This document shows positions 8,174 through 16,551 of a stretch of DNA of 64,000 nt, one piece after another. The position numbers were made by a program, and so were the translations under genes. Below the pieces are notes generated by a model. The model saw only the letters and a list, made by a program, of their open reading frames with translations. It was not told where the DNA came from and searched no databases. Within the stretch, counting starts at the first letter, position 1; each line of letters begins with the position of its first letter. The DNA lies in assembly GCA_937872385.1 (NCBI GenBank), contig CALMSO010000062.1, forward strand, positions 18,692-82,691, written 5' to 3'. The stretch comes from an uncultured Saprospiraceae bacterium. Lineage in GTDB: Bacteria > Bacteroidota > Bacteroidia > Chitinophagales > Saprospiraceae.

Positions 8174-10654
8174 ATGAGCCAATCTGACGCACATTTTGTA
8201 CCCGCTACCCATACCTACGTCACGGTCATCCTGCCGATGGCGGTGCCCAAGCCCTATACCTACTACGTACCCGAAGCCTGGATGGCAGCGGTGCAGTTTG
8301 GCGTGCGCGTGGAAGTGCAGTTTGGCAAAAGCCGGCTTTACACAGCCTTAGTCATTGAGGTACACCAAAACGCGCCCGAAGGCTACAAAATCAAGCCTAT
8401 TATTGCGGTGGTGGACGAGCAGCCGCTCATTCATCCGATGCAACTGCAACTTTGGCAATGGCTCGCGGATTATTATTGCTGCACCCTCGGCGAGGTAATG
8501 AATGCGGCGCTGCCTACCAACCTGAAATTGTCGAGCGAAACGCTGGTGGCACTCAGCCCGGTTTTCGATGGCGACGTCACCGAACTGTCTGATAAAGAGC
8601 ATATTGTAGTACAATCGCTCATCGCGCAAAACGAACTCAGCATCGAAGACCTGCGGCGCATTTTAGAACAAAAAACCGTCTATCCGCTCATTAAAAGCCT
8701 GTTAGAAAAAAAAATCATTTACCTGCAAGAGGATTTAAAAACCAGATACACTCCGAAAACCGTAGGCTGTGTGCGCCTGCGCGAACCCTACGCCTCCCAG
8801 CCCGACCGTATCGGCGAGGCCTTTGAACTGCTCAGCCGCTCCAATCGGCAGGAAGAAGCACTGATGGCGTATTTGCAATTAACTAAAAAACAAGACTTTA
8901 TACGCAAACAGGACATTTATGACCTCGCCAAAGTGGATAGTACCGTGCTGAACGCGCTATCTAAAAAAGGCATTTTTGAACTGTACGAGCGCGAAGTGAG
9001 TCGCCTCGGCGGCTATGAAGAAGCTACCATTGATTCTGAAGTGCTGGCACCGCAGCAGGAAGCAGCCATTGCGCAACTGCGCGCCCATTTTGAAACCAAA
9101 AACGTAGCCCTGTTGCATGGCGTGACCGGCAGTGGCAAAACCCGCGTCTATGTAGAACTCATGCAAGAAGCCATCGAACGGGGTGAGCAGGTGCTGTATC
9201 TCCTGCCGGAAATCGCACTTACCACGCAGATTATCAGTCGGTTACAAAAAATATTTGGCAATAAAATAGCAGTCTATCACTCGCGACAAAGCAACAACGA
9301 GCGGGTCGAACTCTGGAAACAAGTGTTGGCGGGCAAACCCATTGTGCTGGGCGCGCGCTCGGCGCTGTTCATGCCATTTGCCAATCTGAAACTCGTCATT
9401 GTGGATGAAGAGCACGATCCTTCTTACAAACAACAAGACCCCAATCCCCGCTACAACGGCCGCGACGCCGCGATTTATTTAGCCAATACTTTCGGTGCAA
9501 AGGTGATACTCGGCACGGCTACACCTTCGATTGAATCGTATCACAACGCCCAAACCGGCAAGTACGCGCTGGTGGCTATGCCCGACCGTTTCGGAGGGCT
9601 GGCCATGCCCGAAACCATCATCGCCGATGTAAAGCAAGAACTCAAGGAACGCAAGCTCCAGGCACATTTTACAACCCTGCTCCTCGACGAACTCAAAGCC
9701 GCCCTCGCGCGCGGCGAGCAAGCCATCCTCTTTCAAAACCGGCGGGGCTTCGCGCCTACCTATCGCTGCACCACCTGCGGCTGGCACTCCGAGTGCATCC
9801 ATTGCGACGTAAGCCTCACGTATCACAAGCATTTCAATGCCCTCAAGTGTCACTACTGTGGCTACCAAACCCAACTGCCCAAGGTCTGCCCGGCCTGCGG
9901 CAACAAGGAACTCACCCTGCAAGGTTTTGGCACGGAAAAAATTGAGGACGAACTCAAAATTTATCTGCCCGAAGCCCGCATCGCCCGCATGGACTTAGAT
10001 ACGGTACGCACCAAAGACGCGCATAGCCGTATTATCAATGACTTTGAAGAGCGCCGCGTGGACCTACTCGTCGGCACGCAAATGGTCACCAAAGGCCTCG
10101 ATTTTGAAAATGTAGGCATCGTAGGAGTACTCAGCGCCGACCAATTATTGCAATTTCCCGACTTCCGGGCGAGCGAGCGCGCCTTCCAACTCATGTTGCA
10201 AGTAAGCGGCCGCGCCGGGCGCAAGCACCAGCAGGGCAAAGTCATCATACAAGCCATGAACACCGCCAGCCCCGTGCTAAGCGAAGTGATAGACAACGAC
10301 TTCAACGGCTTTTTCCGACGGGAAATACAAGAGCGGCAGCAGTTTCAATATCCGCCTTTTACGCGGCTCATTCGCGTCACGCTCAAGCACAAAAAGCCCG
10401 AAGTGCTCAACGACGGCGCCAAAATCTTTGCCCAAACCCTCAAAAGCCACCTCGGCGAGTGGGTCATCGGGCCCGCCGTGCCCTACGTGGGGCGCGTACG
10501 CGGCTACTTCCTGATGGATCTGCTACTCAAACTGCCCCGCGACAGCCGCAAAATCCGCTACGCCAAAGACACCCTACTCGAAGCCATCCACGCACTCAAC
10601 ACCACCGAAGGCTACGCCACCATACGCGTAAATGTGGATGTGGATCCGTATTAG
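8174..10654 (+). CDS. priA: PriA primosomal helicase
   Basis: PriA restarts stalled replication forks: it binds branched DNA, unwinds 3'-5' and loads the replicative helicase through the primosome. The 826-residue protein has the usual order: an N-terminal 3'-binding domain (FVPATHTYVTVILPMAVP), the helicase core with Walker A GVTGSGKTRVY near residue 315, the DEAH-type box VDEEHDPSYKQQDP near 411, and LLVGTQMVTKGLDFENVG as a late helicase motif. Eight zinc-binding Cys residues lie between about 533 and 577 (CTTCGWHSECIHC, CHYCGYQ, CPACG). The length is slightly above the E. coli protein. It appears monocistronic, with a hairpin upstream and a terminator downstream. It marks the last core gene before the AT-rich island. 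Confidence 0.97.
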   Translation: MSQSDAHFVPATHTYVTVILPMAVPKPYTYYVPEAWMAAVQFGVRVEVQFGKSRLYTALVIEVHQNAPEGYKIKPIIAVVDEQPLIHPMQLQLWQWLADYYCCTLGEVMNAALPTNLKLSSETLVALSPVFDGDVTELSDKEHIVVQSLIAQNELSIEDLRRILEQKTVYPLIKSLLEKKIIYLQEDLKTRYTPKTVGCVRLREPYASQPDRIGEAFELLSRSNRQEEALMAYLQLTKKQDFIRKQDIYDLAKVDSTVLNALSKKGIFELYEREVSRLGGYEEATIDSEVLAPQQEAAIAQLRAHFETKNVALLHGVTGSGKTRVYVELMQEAIERGEQVLYLLPEIALTTQIISRLQKIFGNKIAVYHSRQSNNERVELWKQVLAGKPIVLGARSALFMPFANLKLVIVDEEHDPSYKQQDPNPRYNGRDAAIYLANTFGAKVILGTATPSIESYHNAQTGKYALVAMPDRFGGLAMPETIIADVKQELKERKLQAHFTTLLLDELKAALARGEQAILFQNRRGFAPTYRCTTCGWHSECIHCDVSLTYHKHFNALKCHYCGYQTQLPKVCPACGNKELTLQGFGTEKIEDELKIYLPEARIARMDLDTVRTKDAHSRIINDFEERRVDLLVGTQMVTKGLDFENVGIVGVLSADQLLQFPDFRASERAFQLMLQVSGRAGRKHQQGKVIIQAMNTASPVLSEVIDNDFNGFFRREIQERQQFQYPPFTRLIRVTLKHKKPEVLNDGAKIFAQTLKSHLGEWVIGPAVPYVGRVRGYFLMDLLLKLPRDSRKIRYAKDTLLEAIHALNTTEGYATIRVNVDVDPY

Positions 10655-10656
10655 TA

Positions 10657-10684
10657 CCGGCGAGCTTTAGCCGCCGTTTTTATT
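10657..10684 (+). terminator. rho-independent terminator of priA
   Basis: The stem CGGCG (10658-10662) pairs with CGCCG (10672-10676) around a nine-base loop and is followed directly by TTTTTATT. It sits three bases after the priA stop codon. A -7-like TATCTTTA at 10693-10700 then precedes the next gene. Confidence 0.8.
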
Positions 10685-10719
10685 GTATTTTCTATCTTTA
10701 CATTAGAATTTGAAGAATT

Positions 10720-12663
10720 ATGTGGATTACAAAGATTAAGATAAATAACTATAAGAGCTATCTGGACACTCCAGAAGTTGAGTTGAGCAAGGGGATCAAT
10801 ATTGTGGTGGGGCAGAATAGTGCAGGAAAAACGGCATTGTTGGAGGTAATAGCAGGAAATATTAAGTACAACGGTTTTTTAAACATTGAAACGAAACCGA
10901 GAACATCATCCCAAAAAAATGAGGATTATCGCTTTAAAGATGCTGCAGAAGTAGAGATTGATGTAAATGTTGAAACATTGCAAATGCTAGTTGCAGATCA
11001 TAATAAAACTAATAAGGTATATCTCAGAGATTCTCTATTAGGTTTTTTTGATATGAAATCAGAAGAAGAATTTTTCTGGACGACAGGATATTTTGATGAG
11101 AAGTCAAGTCGCATTACTAGAAAGCACATAAATGTTGATACTTTAATCAAAGAAATTGACAACAAACTTAGGGCAGGCGTTCATTTGGGACTATCTATTC
11201 CTGAACGAAGAACAGATATAAAAGGAATATACGATCAATATGAAAAACTTTCTGGGAATAAAGACCTAATTAGCCTTTCATTATTTCCTGATATGGAGGC
11301 AGACTATTTCTGGGGTGATTATGCAAATATTATAAAAATGCCTTCAGATAATGAGCTTTCAGAAATTATCAAAAAAGAATTCCTTGAAAACCGGATTTAC
11401 AAATTTGATATACATAGAACTGTACGTGCCAAAGGAAAAAATGAAAAGAATCGCCAACTTCTGCCAGATTGCAGTAACCTTGCAGATGTGTTAAGTAATT
11501 TGCAAGCTGATCCAACAAAATTCAAAGAATTTAAAAATACGTTCAAAAGTATTTTTCCAAATATCAAAGATATTTCCATTGATAATGATGCTGGTATTCC
11601 CGAAATAAGGATTTGGCTTCCGCAATCTGAGCGACTGGACTTAACCATTTCTCTTGATGAATGTGGCACGGGCATCGGGCAGGTCATGGCTATGTTATAT
11701 GTTATCATTCAATCCGATGAGCCTAAAGTCATTATCATTGATGAACCCAATAGTTTTTTGCATCCTTCGGCTTCCAGAAAGTTGATGGGGATTATCAAGC
11801 AATACGAGCAGCACCAATATATTATTTCTACCCATTCGCCAGAATTGATAACGAGTGCCGAAGCTGACAATATCCTTTTGCTGACCCTCAATGAAGAAGG
11901 ACAAACCCAAATAAAGCGAATTGATATGGATGCAAAGGAAGATATGCAAGAGGTTTTACTTGAGGTTGGGAGTAAACTCTCGGATGTTTTTGGCTACGAG
12001 CAAGTACTTTGGGTGGAAGGACCAACCGAAGAAGTCTGTTTCAAGTTGATTGTTGAAAAACGATTGAAAAAGGCTACCGCTACCAAGCCTATCTTAAAGG
12101 TGAATGATACAGGTAGCTTTGAAAAGAAACATATCGAAGCCACCGTTACGCTTTATGAGCGTCTGGTCAATGGAAATGCCTTAATCCCGCCAGCTTTAGC
12201 TTTTATTTTCGACAAGGAAAATCGAAGTGAAAAAGATATAAATGATTTAGAAAGACGTGGGAAAAGACTTGGTGAAAAAGGAAAGATACAATTTCTTAAA
12301 AGAAGAATGTATGAAAACTACCTTTTGCACGCATCGGCTATTGCTGCTATTCTGAACCATTACAGCGATAAATATGGCTGGGAAAAGGAGTTTTCGCCAC
12401 AGGAAATTGAGGCGTTTTTTGAGGCAAACAAGCAAAAGAAGGAATATTGGGATAATAAAAAGCCTAAGCAATCGCAATTGGAAAACTGGAAGAGCGAAAT
12501 TCATGCTGCAAAGCTGCTTCATGATCTTTTCATTGAGTTCAGTGAAAGTAAGCTTGAATATAGAAAAACAGTACATTCCAAGGAGCTTACAGAATGGCTG
12601 ATCGAAAATGCGCCAGCGGAGTTGCATGAATTAGAGGAAATGTTGAGGGGGGCTTATCAATAA
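10720..12663 (+). CDS. OLD-like AAA ATPase with C-terminal TOPRIM domain
   Basis: This 647-residue protein has an SMC/ABC-type ATPase in its first 400 residues: Walker A GQNSAGKTALLE near 32, a signature-like DECGTGIGQVMAML, Walker B in VIIIDEPNSFLHPSA and a switch His in ISTHSPELI. From about 425 it reads VLWVEGPTEE, whose Glu (near 433) and the later FDKEN (Asp near 498) correspond to the acidic metal-binding residues of a TOPRIM nuclease. This is the arrangement of the OLD family, several members of which defend against phage. No UvrD-like helicase neighbour is present, so it is a stand-alone (class 1-like) form. Base composition is clearly more AT-rich than priA, which suggests acquisition by transfer. 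Nuclease activity is inferred, not shown. Confidence 0.85.
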   Translation: MWITKIKINNYKSYLDTPEVELSKGINIVVGQNSAGKTALLEVIAGNIKYNGFLNIETKPRTSSQKNEDYRFKDAAEVEIDVNVETLQMLVADHNKTNKVYLRDSLLGFFDMKSEEEFFWTTGYFDEKSSRITRKHINVDTLIKEIDNKLRAGVHLGLSIPERRTDIKGIYDQYEKLSGNKDLISLSLFPDMEADYFWGDYANIIKMPSDNELSEIIKKEFLENRIYKFDIHRTVRAKGKNEKNRQLLPDCSNLADVLSNLQADPTKFKEFKNTFKSIFPNIKDISIDNDAGIPEIRIWLPQSERLDLTISLDECGTGIGQVMAMLYVIIQSDEPKVIIIDEPNSFLHPSASRKLMGIIKQYEQHQYIISTHSPELITSAEADNILLLTLNEEGQTQIKRIDMDAKEDMQEVLLEVGSKLSDVFGYEQVLWVEGPTEEVCFKLIVEKRLKKATATKPILKVNDTGSFEKKHIEATVTLYERLVNGNALIPPALAFIFDKENRSEKDINDLERRGKRLGEKGKIQFLKRRMYENYLLHASAIAAILNHYSDKYGWEKEFSPQEIEAFFEANKQKKEYWDNKKPKQSQLENWKSEIHAAKLLHDLFIEFSESKLEYRKTVHSKELTEWLIENAPAELHELEEMLRGAYQ

Positions 12664-12720
12664 TTTGCTTTTTATTGAATTTTTTCACAATTTTCACTGT
12701 TTATTATCAAAAGAACCATT

Positions 12721-12957
12721 ATGAACTTAGTGATATCAGAACGAGTGTTGGAGCAGGCTCATATCAAAGCCGAAGAACTGCGCTTAGAAATAGCTGTTTA
12801 TCTGTATGATAAAGGCAGGCTCACGATGGGGCAGGCGCGTAAGCTTGCCGGTATGGATCAACTGAGCTGGCAGCAGGCACTGGCAGAGCGGAATGTTTAT
12901 ATCCGTTATACGATTGAGGACCTACATACTGATTTGGAAAATTTAGAATCGCTGTAA
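12721..12957 (+). CDS. UPF0175 family antitoxin-like protein
   Basis: A 78-residue protein with the UPF0175 signature EIAVYLYDKGRLTMGQARKLAGMDQLSWQQ in its centre (the pattern of a helix-turn-helix that reads growth-type E-x-A-V-x-L-Y) and a C-terminal YTIEDLHTDLENLE. UPF0175 proteins are small DNA-binding antitoxins commonly encoded directly before a PIN-like DUF3368 toxin, which is exactly what follows here after three bases. It would bind the toxin and repress the shared promoter. It is the first of three toxin-antitoxin modules in the island. Confidence 0.88.
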   Translation: MNLVISERVLEQAHIKAEELRLEIAVYLYDKGRLTMGQARKLAGMDQLSWQQALAERNVYIRYTIEDLHTDLENLESL

Positions 12958-12960
12958 CCA

Positions 12961-13439
12961 ATGGTAGTAGTGAATGATACTTCTGCTATAACCAACCTCA
13001 TTCAGTTGGGGTTGTTAGACATATTACACACCCTGTTCGGAGAAATTCTTCTTGCTGAAGCCGTAAAAAAGAGCTAGACCACCTGCCCAATCAAAGCGCT
13101 GTTTTGGATACAAAAGAATGGATTAAAATAGCCGCCATTCAAGATACACATTTACTACAAGAGTTATTACTATCATTAGATGAAGGAGAAGCAGCATCCA
13201 TTATATTGGCTATTGAAAAACAAGCGGATTATCTCATTATAGATGAAAGCGAAGGAAGAAAAACTGCTCAAAAATTCAAGATAAGAATTACCGGTCTATT
13301 GGGAGTATTGGTTCGCGCCAAGCAAAAGGGATTGATTCCGGCTTTAATGCCAATTATGAACGAATTAGTAATAAATATGAAATTTCGTATTCACACCGAA
13401 TTGTATGAAGAAGTACTTAAGCAGGCAGGAGAGCTATAA
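12961..13439 (+). pseudogene. DUF3368 PIN-like toxin interrupted by a frameshift
   Basis: From the ATG at 12961 the frame reads MVVVNDTSAITNLIQLG, the classic PIN-domain start with the catalytic Asp, but it stops at 13075-13077. The other frame then continues the same protein (DHLPNQSAVLDTKEWIKIA, then LDEGEAASIILAIEKQ and LIIDESEGRKTAQ) to 13439. The break falls at a run of six A bases (13065-13070); one more A would restore a single 160-residue protein of normal length. Metal-binding acidic residues (D6, the E of DEGEAA, D and E of IDESEGR) are all present across the two parts. Possible causes are a real inactivating deletion, polymerase slippage on the A run that makes some active toxin, or a sequencing error. 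Confidence 0.85.
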
Positions 13440-13504
13440 CGCCCTTTTCAGTTGTAAATAAAGCGCTTATTCATACTCAAAACATTGTCTTTCAGTGTTT
13501 TACA

Positions 13505-13546
13505 AAATCGAAAATCAAACCTCATAAATCGTACATGGCATAATGC
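13505..13546. repeat. six AAATCGn-type heptamer units
   Basis: Bases 13505-13546 split into six 7-bp units: AAATCGA, AAATCAA, ACCTCAT, AAATCGT, ACATGGC, ATAATGC. They align unit by unit with 42042-42083. The gap 13440-13769 otherwise holds a short open stretch near 13549-13620 that could encode HLGALHWLGEGKKARLM as a gene remnant. Confidence 0.65.
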
Positions 13547-13642
13547 CCGCCACTTAGGCGCACTACACTGGCTGGGCGAAGGTAAAAAAGCCCGATTGAT
13601 GACTTGGATATATGAGTAGCCTTTCTTATTTTTATTGACGCT

Positions 13643-13701
13643 ATTAACGCAATAGCGCGCAGCTAAGTAAAAGGCGCAATGCGTTAATACCCCCGTTGTG
13701 T
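13643..13701 (+). other. hairpin, weak attC-like site
   Basis: ATTAACGCA (13643-13651) pairs perfectly with TGCGTTAAT (13680-13688), with an inner GCGC/GCGC pairing. GTTGTGT follows at 13695-13701, the same end motif as the better site at 14392. A matching CACAAC left end is missing, so this may be a degraded site. It lies 70 bp before the next toxin-antitoxin module. Confidence 0.35.
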
Positions 13702-13769
13702 GAAATTAGGAAAGTAAAATGAAACTTTCCAAAAAAATCCCGAATTAAAGATTAAAAAAGGAAGAAAAA

Positions 13770-14000
13770 ATGAGTGAAGCCGATATCAAACTACGGATAA
13801 TCCGGCTAATTGACAGCCAAAAGGGAGAAATATTGGAGCAATTGTACGAGTTGATCCTAAGTAGGCTCTACCAAGAGAGGCGCGAAGAAGAACCTCTTAC
13901 CTCCTTGGAAACCGGATATAAGGAAATGTCGGAAGACCAAGGCAGAGAAGTAGAAGCATTTGAATGGATTGAAGGTACGCTTCAATCAGAAGGTTTATGA
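13770..14000 (+). CDS. putative antitoxin of the first MazF module
   Basis: A 76-residue, strongly acidic, mostly helical protein (MSEADIKLRIIRLIDSQKGEILEQLYELIL, in part, then EDQGREVEAFEWIEG). Its stop overlaps the start of the MazF-type toxin by four bases (ATGA), the usual translational coupling of antitoxin and toxin. It does not show an AbrB or ribbon-helix-helix DNA-binding motif that I can identify. The call rests on position, size and charge. Similar small acidic proteins accompany PemK/MazF toxins in Bacteroidota and Cyanobacteria. Confidence 0.75.
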   Translation: MSEADIKLRIIRLIDSQKGEILEQLYELILSRLYQERREEEPLTSLETGYKEMSEDQGREVEAFEWIEGTLQSEGL

Positions 14001-14320
14001 AAAAGCGAGGAAAAATCTGGTGGGTTAATTTCGACCCTTCGGTTGGTCAGGAAGTGAAAAAGAAGCGCCCTGCTGTGGTCATCAGCAATGATATATCGAA
14101 TAAATACATAGAAAGATATCAAGTTGTTCCGCTGAGTTCAAAGACTGGAAAATTGTATCCGAGCGAAACCTTGGTCAAAGCTGGTGGGCAAGAGAGTAAG
14201 GCTATGGCAGATCAATTGACCACGGTTAGCGAATTGAGGTTCTTGGATAAGATTGGCGAAGTGACCGTCAAAGAAATGGCAGAAATTGAGAGGGTAATAA
14301 GGTTACAGTTGGATTTATAA
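13997..14320 (+). CDS. MazF/PemK-type mRNA interferase toxin (module 1)
   Basis: MazF/PemK toxins cut single-stranded mRNA at short sequences and stop growth when the antitoxin is lost. This 107-residue protein has the family start GKIWWVNFDPSVGQEVKKKRP (in part) with the conserved Arg-Pro, then AVVISND, the QVVPLSSK strand and a C-terminal MADQLTTVSELRFLDKIG, where the Asp-Gln pair is typical. The length is normal. It overlaps the antitoxin gene by four bases. An attC-like hairpin begins 15 bases after its stop. Confidence 0.93.
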   Translation: MKKRGKIWWVNFDPSVGQEVKKKRPAVVISNDISNKYIERYQVVPLSSKTGKLYPSETLVKAGGQESKAMADQLTTVSELRFLDKIGEVTVKEMAEIERVIRLQLDL

Positions 14321-14334
14321 AAAGGAAGAACGAC

Positions 14335-14398
14335 CCACAACACCAGCTATCTGTCCATGCTCCTAAACGGCGCACGGCAGGTAGCCCAACCGTTGTGC
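14335..14398 (+). other. attC-like imperfect palindrome 1
   Basis: Outer arms CACAAC (14336-14341) and GTTGTG (14392-14397) and inner arms GCTATCTG (14346-14353) and CAGGTAGC (14378-14385, one mismatch) give the two-box folded shape of an integron attC site. At about 63 bases it is within the normal attC size. It separates two toxin-antitoxin modules. Confidence 0.55.
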
Positions 14399-14484
14399 CT
14401 CATTGTAAAAGAAAATACGAAAACCTGAAACTAAATCAACAGTAATTACGTTGTAAGTACAGTAAAGATAAAACCTCAAAGACT

Positions 14485-14721
14485 ATGCAAGTTTCAGTAG
14501 TACAAATTGGCAACTCAAAAGGGATTAGACTAAGTAAAACCCTTTTAGACAGGTACCAAATTTCAGACAAGGTAGAACTTGTTTTGGAGAATGATTATAT
14601 CGTTTTGAAACCCGTTGCTGAACCCCGAAAAAATTGGGAAGTTGCCTTTGCAGAAATGCACCGCAACGGAGACGATACCTTGCTGATTGACAGTGTTTTT
14701 GAAGACGAAAATTGGGATTAA
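14485..14721 (+). CDS. mazE: MazE-type AbrB-fold antitoxin (module 2)
   Basis: This 78-residue protein has the swapped-hairpin AbrB/MazE DNA-binding fold at its N-terminus: VQIGNSKGIRLSKTLLDRY, then DKVELVLENDYIVLKPV. The C-terminal part (NWEVAFAEMHRNGDDTLL) is acidic and would wrap round the toxin. MazE neutralises MazF and represses the operon. The gene is followed after two bases by the MazF start codon. It is flanked by two attC-like palindromes, so the pair forms one self-contained cassette. Confidence 0.93.
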   Translation: MQVSVVQIGNSKGIRLSKTLLDRYQISDKVELVLENDYIVLKPVAEPRKNWEVAFAEMHRNGDDTLLIDSVFEDENWD

Positions 14722-14723
14722 CA

Positions 14724-15050
14724 ATGGCTGGTTACTTACAATACGAAATTGTTATTGTCAATTTAGACCCGACTGTAGGTAGCGAAATCAAGAAAAAACG
14801 TCCGTGCTTAATAGTTTCGCCCAACGAAATGAACAAGCACTTGGCAACTATTGTAGTCTGTCCAATCACTTCACAGTCAAAAAATTATCCTACAAGAGTT
14901 ACTTTTAATTTAGAAGGACAGACCAACTGGATAGTAATAGACCAAATTCGTACCATAGACAAGAGCAGAGTAACGAAATTCATTGGACACTTAGACGATG
15001 AAACCATTAAGCAAGTGAAAGATGTCATCAAAGAAACATATGTGGACTAA
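14724..15050 (+). CDS. mazF: MazF mRNA interferase toxin (module 2)
   Basis: A 108-residue MazF toxin with EIVIVNLDPTVGSEIKKKRP (in part), CLIVSPNEMN, VVCPITSQ and a C-terminal WIVIDQIRTIDKSRVTKFIG. These are the canonical strands and loops that bind and cleave mRNA. It differs clearly in sequence from module 1 (about half the residues in the conserved core), so it is not a recent duplicate. I chose the ATG at 14724, two bases after the mazE stop; an in-frame TTG at 14712 would lengthen it by four residues. An attC-like structure starts 11 bases after the stop codon. Confidence 0.93.
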   Translation: MAGYLQYEIVIVNLDPTVGSEIKKKRPCLIVSPNEMNKHLATIVVCPITSQSKNYPTRVTFNLEGQTNWIVIDQIRTIDKSRVTKFIGHLDDETIKQVKDVIKETYVD

Positions 15051-15061
15051 AAAACAGCGAA

Positions 15062-15194
15062 GGCACAACATTATGTTTGCGAAAAGGCGGGCTAATGTGC
15101 TAAATTTAGGCTTTTGTACTTTCTATAAACTTTGTGCGTAGGGCAAGGAAAGTGCTATTAAATCCCGCCCTTCGCAAACATTTTTCCGTTGTTC
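15062..15194 (+). other. attC-like imperfect palindrome 2
   Basis: GGCACAAC (15062-15069) and GTTGTTC (15188-15194) form the outer ends. TGTTTGCGAAAAGGCGGG (15074-15091) pairs with CCCGCCCTTCGCAAACA (15164-15180) apart from a small internal loop. The right arm AAATCCCGCCCTTCG is identical to that of the site at 17411. The site lies between mazEF module 2 and the hydrolase. Confidence 0.55.
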
Positions 15195-15230
15195 AAGATA
15201 CCTCGCTGCGCTCGGCCTCTTGAACAACGG
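15186..15230. repeat. perfect 13-bp inverted repeat
   Basis: CCGTTGTTCAAGA (15186-15198) and TCTTGAACAACGG (15218-15230) are perfect reverse complements separated by 19 bases that contain CGCTGCGCTCGG. It overlaps the right end of the preceding attC-like site. No gene is evident in the remaining part up to 15390. Confidence 0.8.
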
Positions 15231-15390
15231 CAGCAGCAATGTGGCTGGGACAATGAAGTCATCTAACGAGTGACACTCCTAATGAAAAGATTTCCCGCAT
15301 TGACAACGTGAACGACTTCGTTACAACTTGAACAAAATAAGGTTGGACAATGAGAAGAGAAATAGCTGACACAGAATAAATTTTTGACAG

Positions 15391-16352
15391 ATGAGAATTT
15401 TACCTGTTTTTATAATCCTGCTGTCGGCTTATTCATATTGCTCGGGGCAGAATCTTAAGACCTTTAATAATGGGTCTTTGAATTTATACTACGAAGAATA
15501 TGGGAAAGGGCCAGCACTTTACATTTTGTCAGGTGGACCAGGAGAAGCACCAGAACATCCATATCGTCAAATAATTGACAGCCTTAAATCGTTTATACCT
15601 GTATTCTAATACATCAAAGGGGTTCAGGAAAATCAAGAAACATTCCTATCAATGAGACGACTATATCAATCAAGAACTACACTCAAGATATTGAGTTAGT
15701 AAGGAAACAACGAGGTGACAAGAAAATTACCTTGTTAGGAGTATCATGGGGTGGGTTGTTGGTTATGAATTATGCAGTACTTTATCCGAAAAATGTTTCA
15801 AACCTCATTCTCGTATGTTCGGCTCCCCCTTCATATACATTATGGAACGTACTTTATGACAACCAATTTGCGAGACGTTCTAAGCTAGAATTGGACTCAA
15901 TGGACGTCCTGCAAAAAGTATTTTCAACAAAAACTGAAAGAGAGCTGGACTCCCTTAAAATAGTAAAACCTAACTGCAAAGAAGTTGTTGCTTACAAGGA
16001 GTTCATCGCTCTACACGTTCGGGCTATGTATTATGATAAAAGTAAAATATCAAAGAAAAACTTTGACGACCTTTTTTACAGTTTCAATTTTCAACCAATT
16101 CCAATTATTGACAAGGAAGTTATAGAAACCAAATGGGACATTACAAATGAACTTAAAAAGTTGAAAATACGAACGCTTATCGTTTATGGTCGACAAGATG
16201 ACCAAGGGGAATCGACTTTCTATCTACAAAAGGAAAGTCTGAAGTTTAGTGAGACACATGTAATTGAAAAATGTGGACATGAAATTCTGGAGGAACAACC
16301 GACTGAGTTTTTTAGAATACTTATGGATTATGTTAAACGGACAAGAAAGTAA
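15391..16352 (+). pseudogene. secreted alpha/beta hydrolase broken by a frameshift
   Basis: The first frame encodes a signal peptide (MRILPVFIILLSAYSYCSG) and the start of an alpha/beta hydrolase (YEEYGKGPALYILSGGPGEA), then stops at 15606-15608. Shifting by one base at about 15602 restores the next motif ILIHQRGSGKS, followed by the nucleophile elbow LLGVSWGG, LIVYGRQDD with a candidate catalytic Asp, and CGHEILEE with the catalytic His, to 16352. Joined, this is about 320 residues, normal for a prolyl-aminopeptidase-like hydrolase. All catalytic residues are intact, so the lesion is either recent or a one-base sequencing loss. Codon use is AT-rich like the rest of the island. The gene lies between attC-like structures 2 and 3 and may be one cassette. 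Confidence 0.85.
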
Positions 16353-16374
16353 AAAAGAGTGCACATGCCACACA

Positions 16375-16510
16375 GCCACCAACAAAATGTCTTTGCAATG
16401 GTGGGCTTTGGTGTAAGCTATAAGTGTTTATCTTCGGTCAACGTTTGGTCAAATGGGACAAATATGTTCTTCAAACCCCACCTTCGCAAAGCCGCAAAAC
16501 GTTGGGTGGC
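16375..16510 (+). other. attC-like imperfect palindrome 3
   Basis: GCCACCAAC (16375-16383) faces GTTGGGTGGC (16501-16510), which fits the attC core GTTRRRY at its right end. The inner arm TCTTTGCAATGGTGGG (16390-16405) pairs, apart from a few mismatches, with CCCCACCTTCGCAAAG (16476-16491). Total about 136 bases, in the upper normal range for attC sites. It separates the hydrolase from the DUF4386 gene. Confidence 0.6.
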
Positions 16511-16551
16511 AAGTATAGACAGACCCAAAGCATAACTATATATTACAAAGC

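Noticed and set aside
10720..12663. Gabija GajA
   Set aside because: No UvrD-like helicase (GajB) gene follows; the next gene is a UPF0175 antitoxin.
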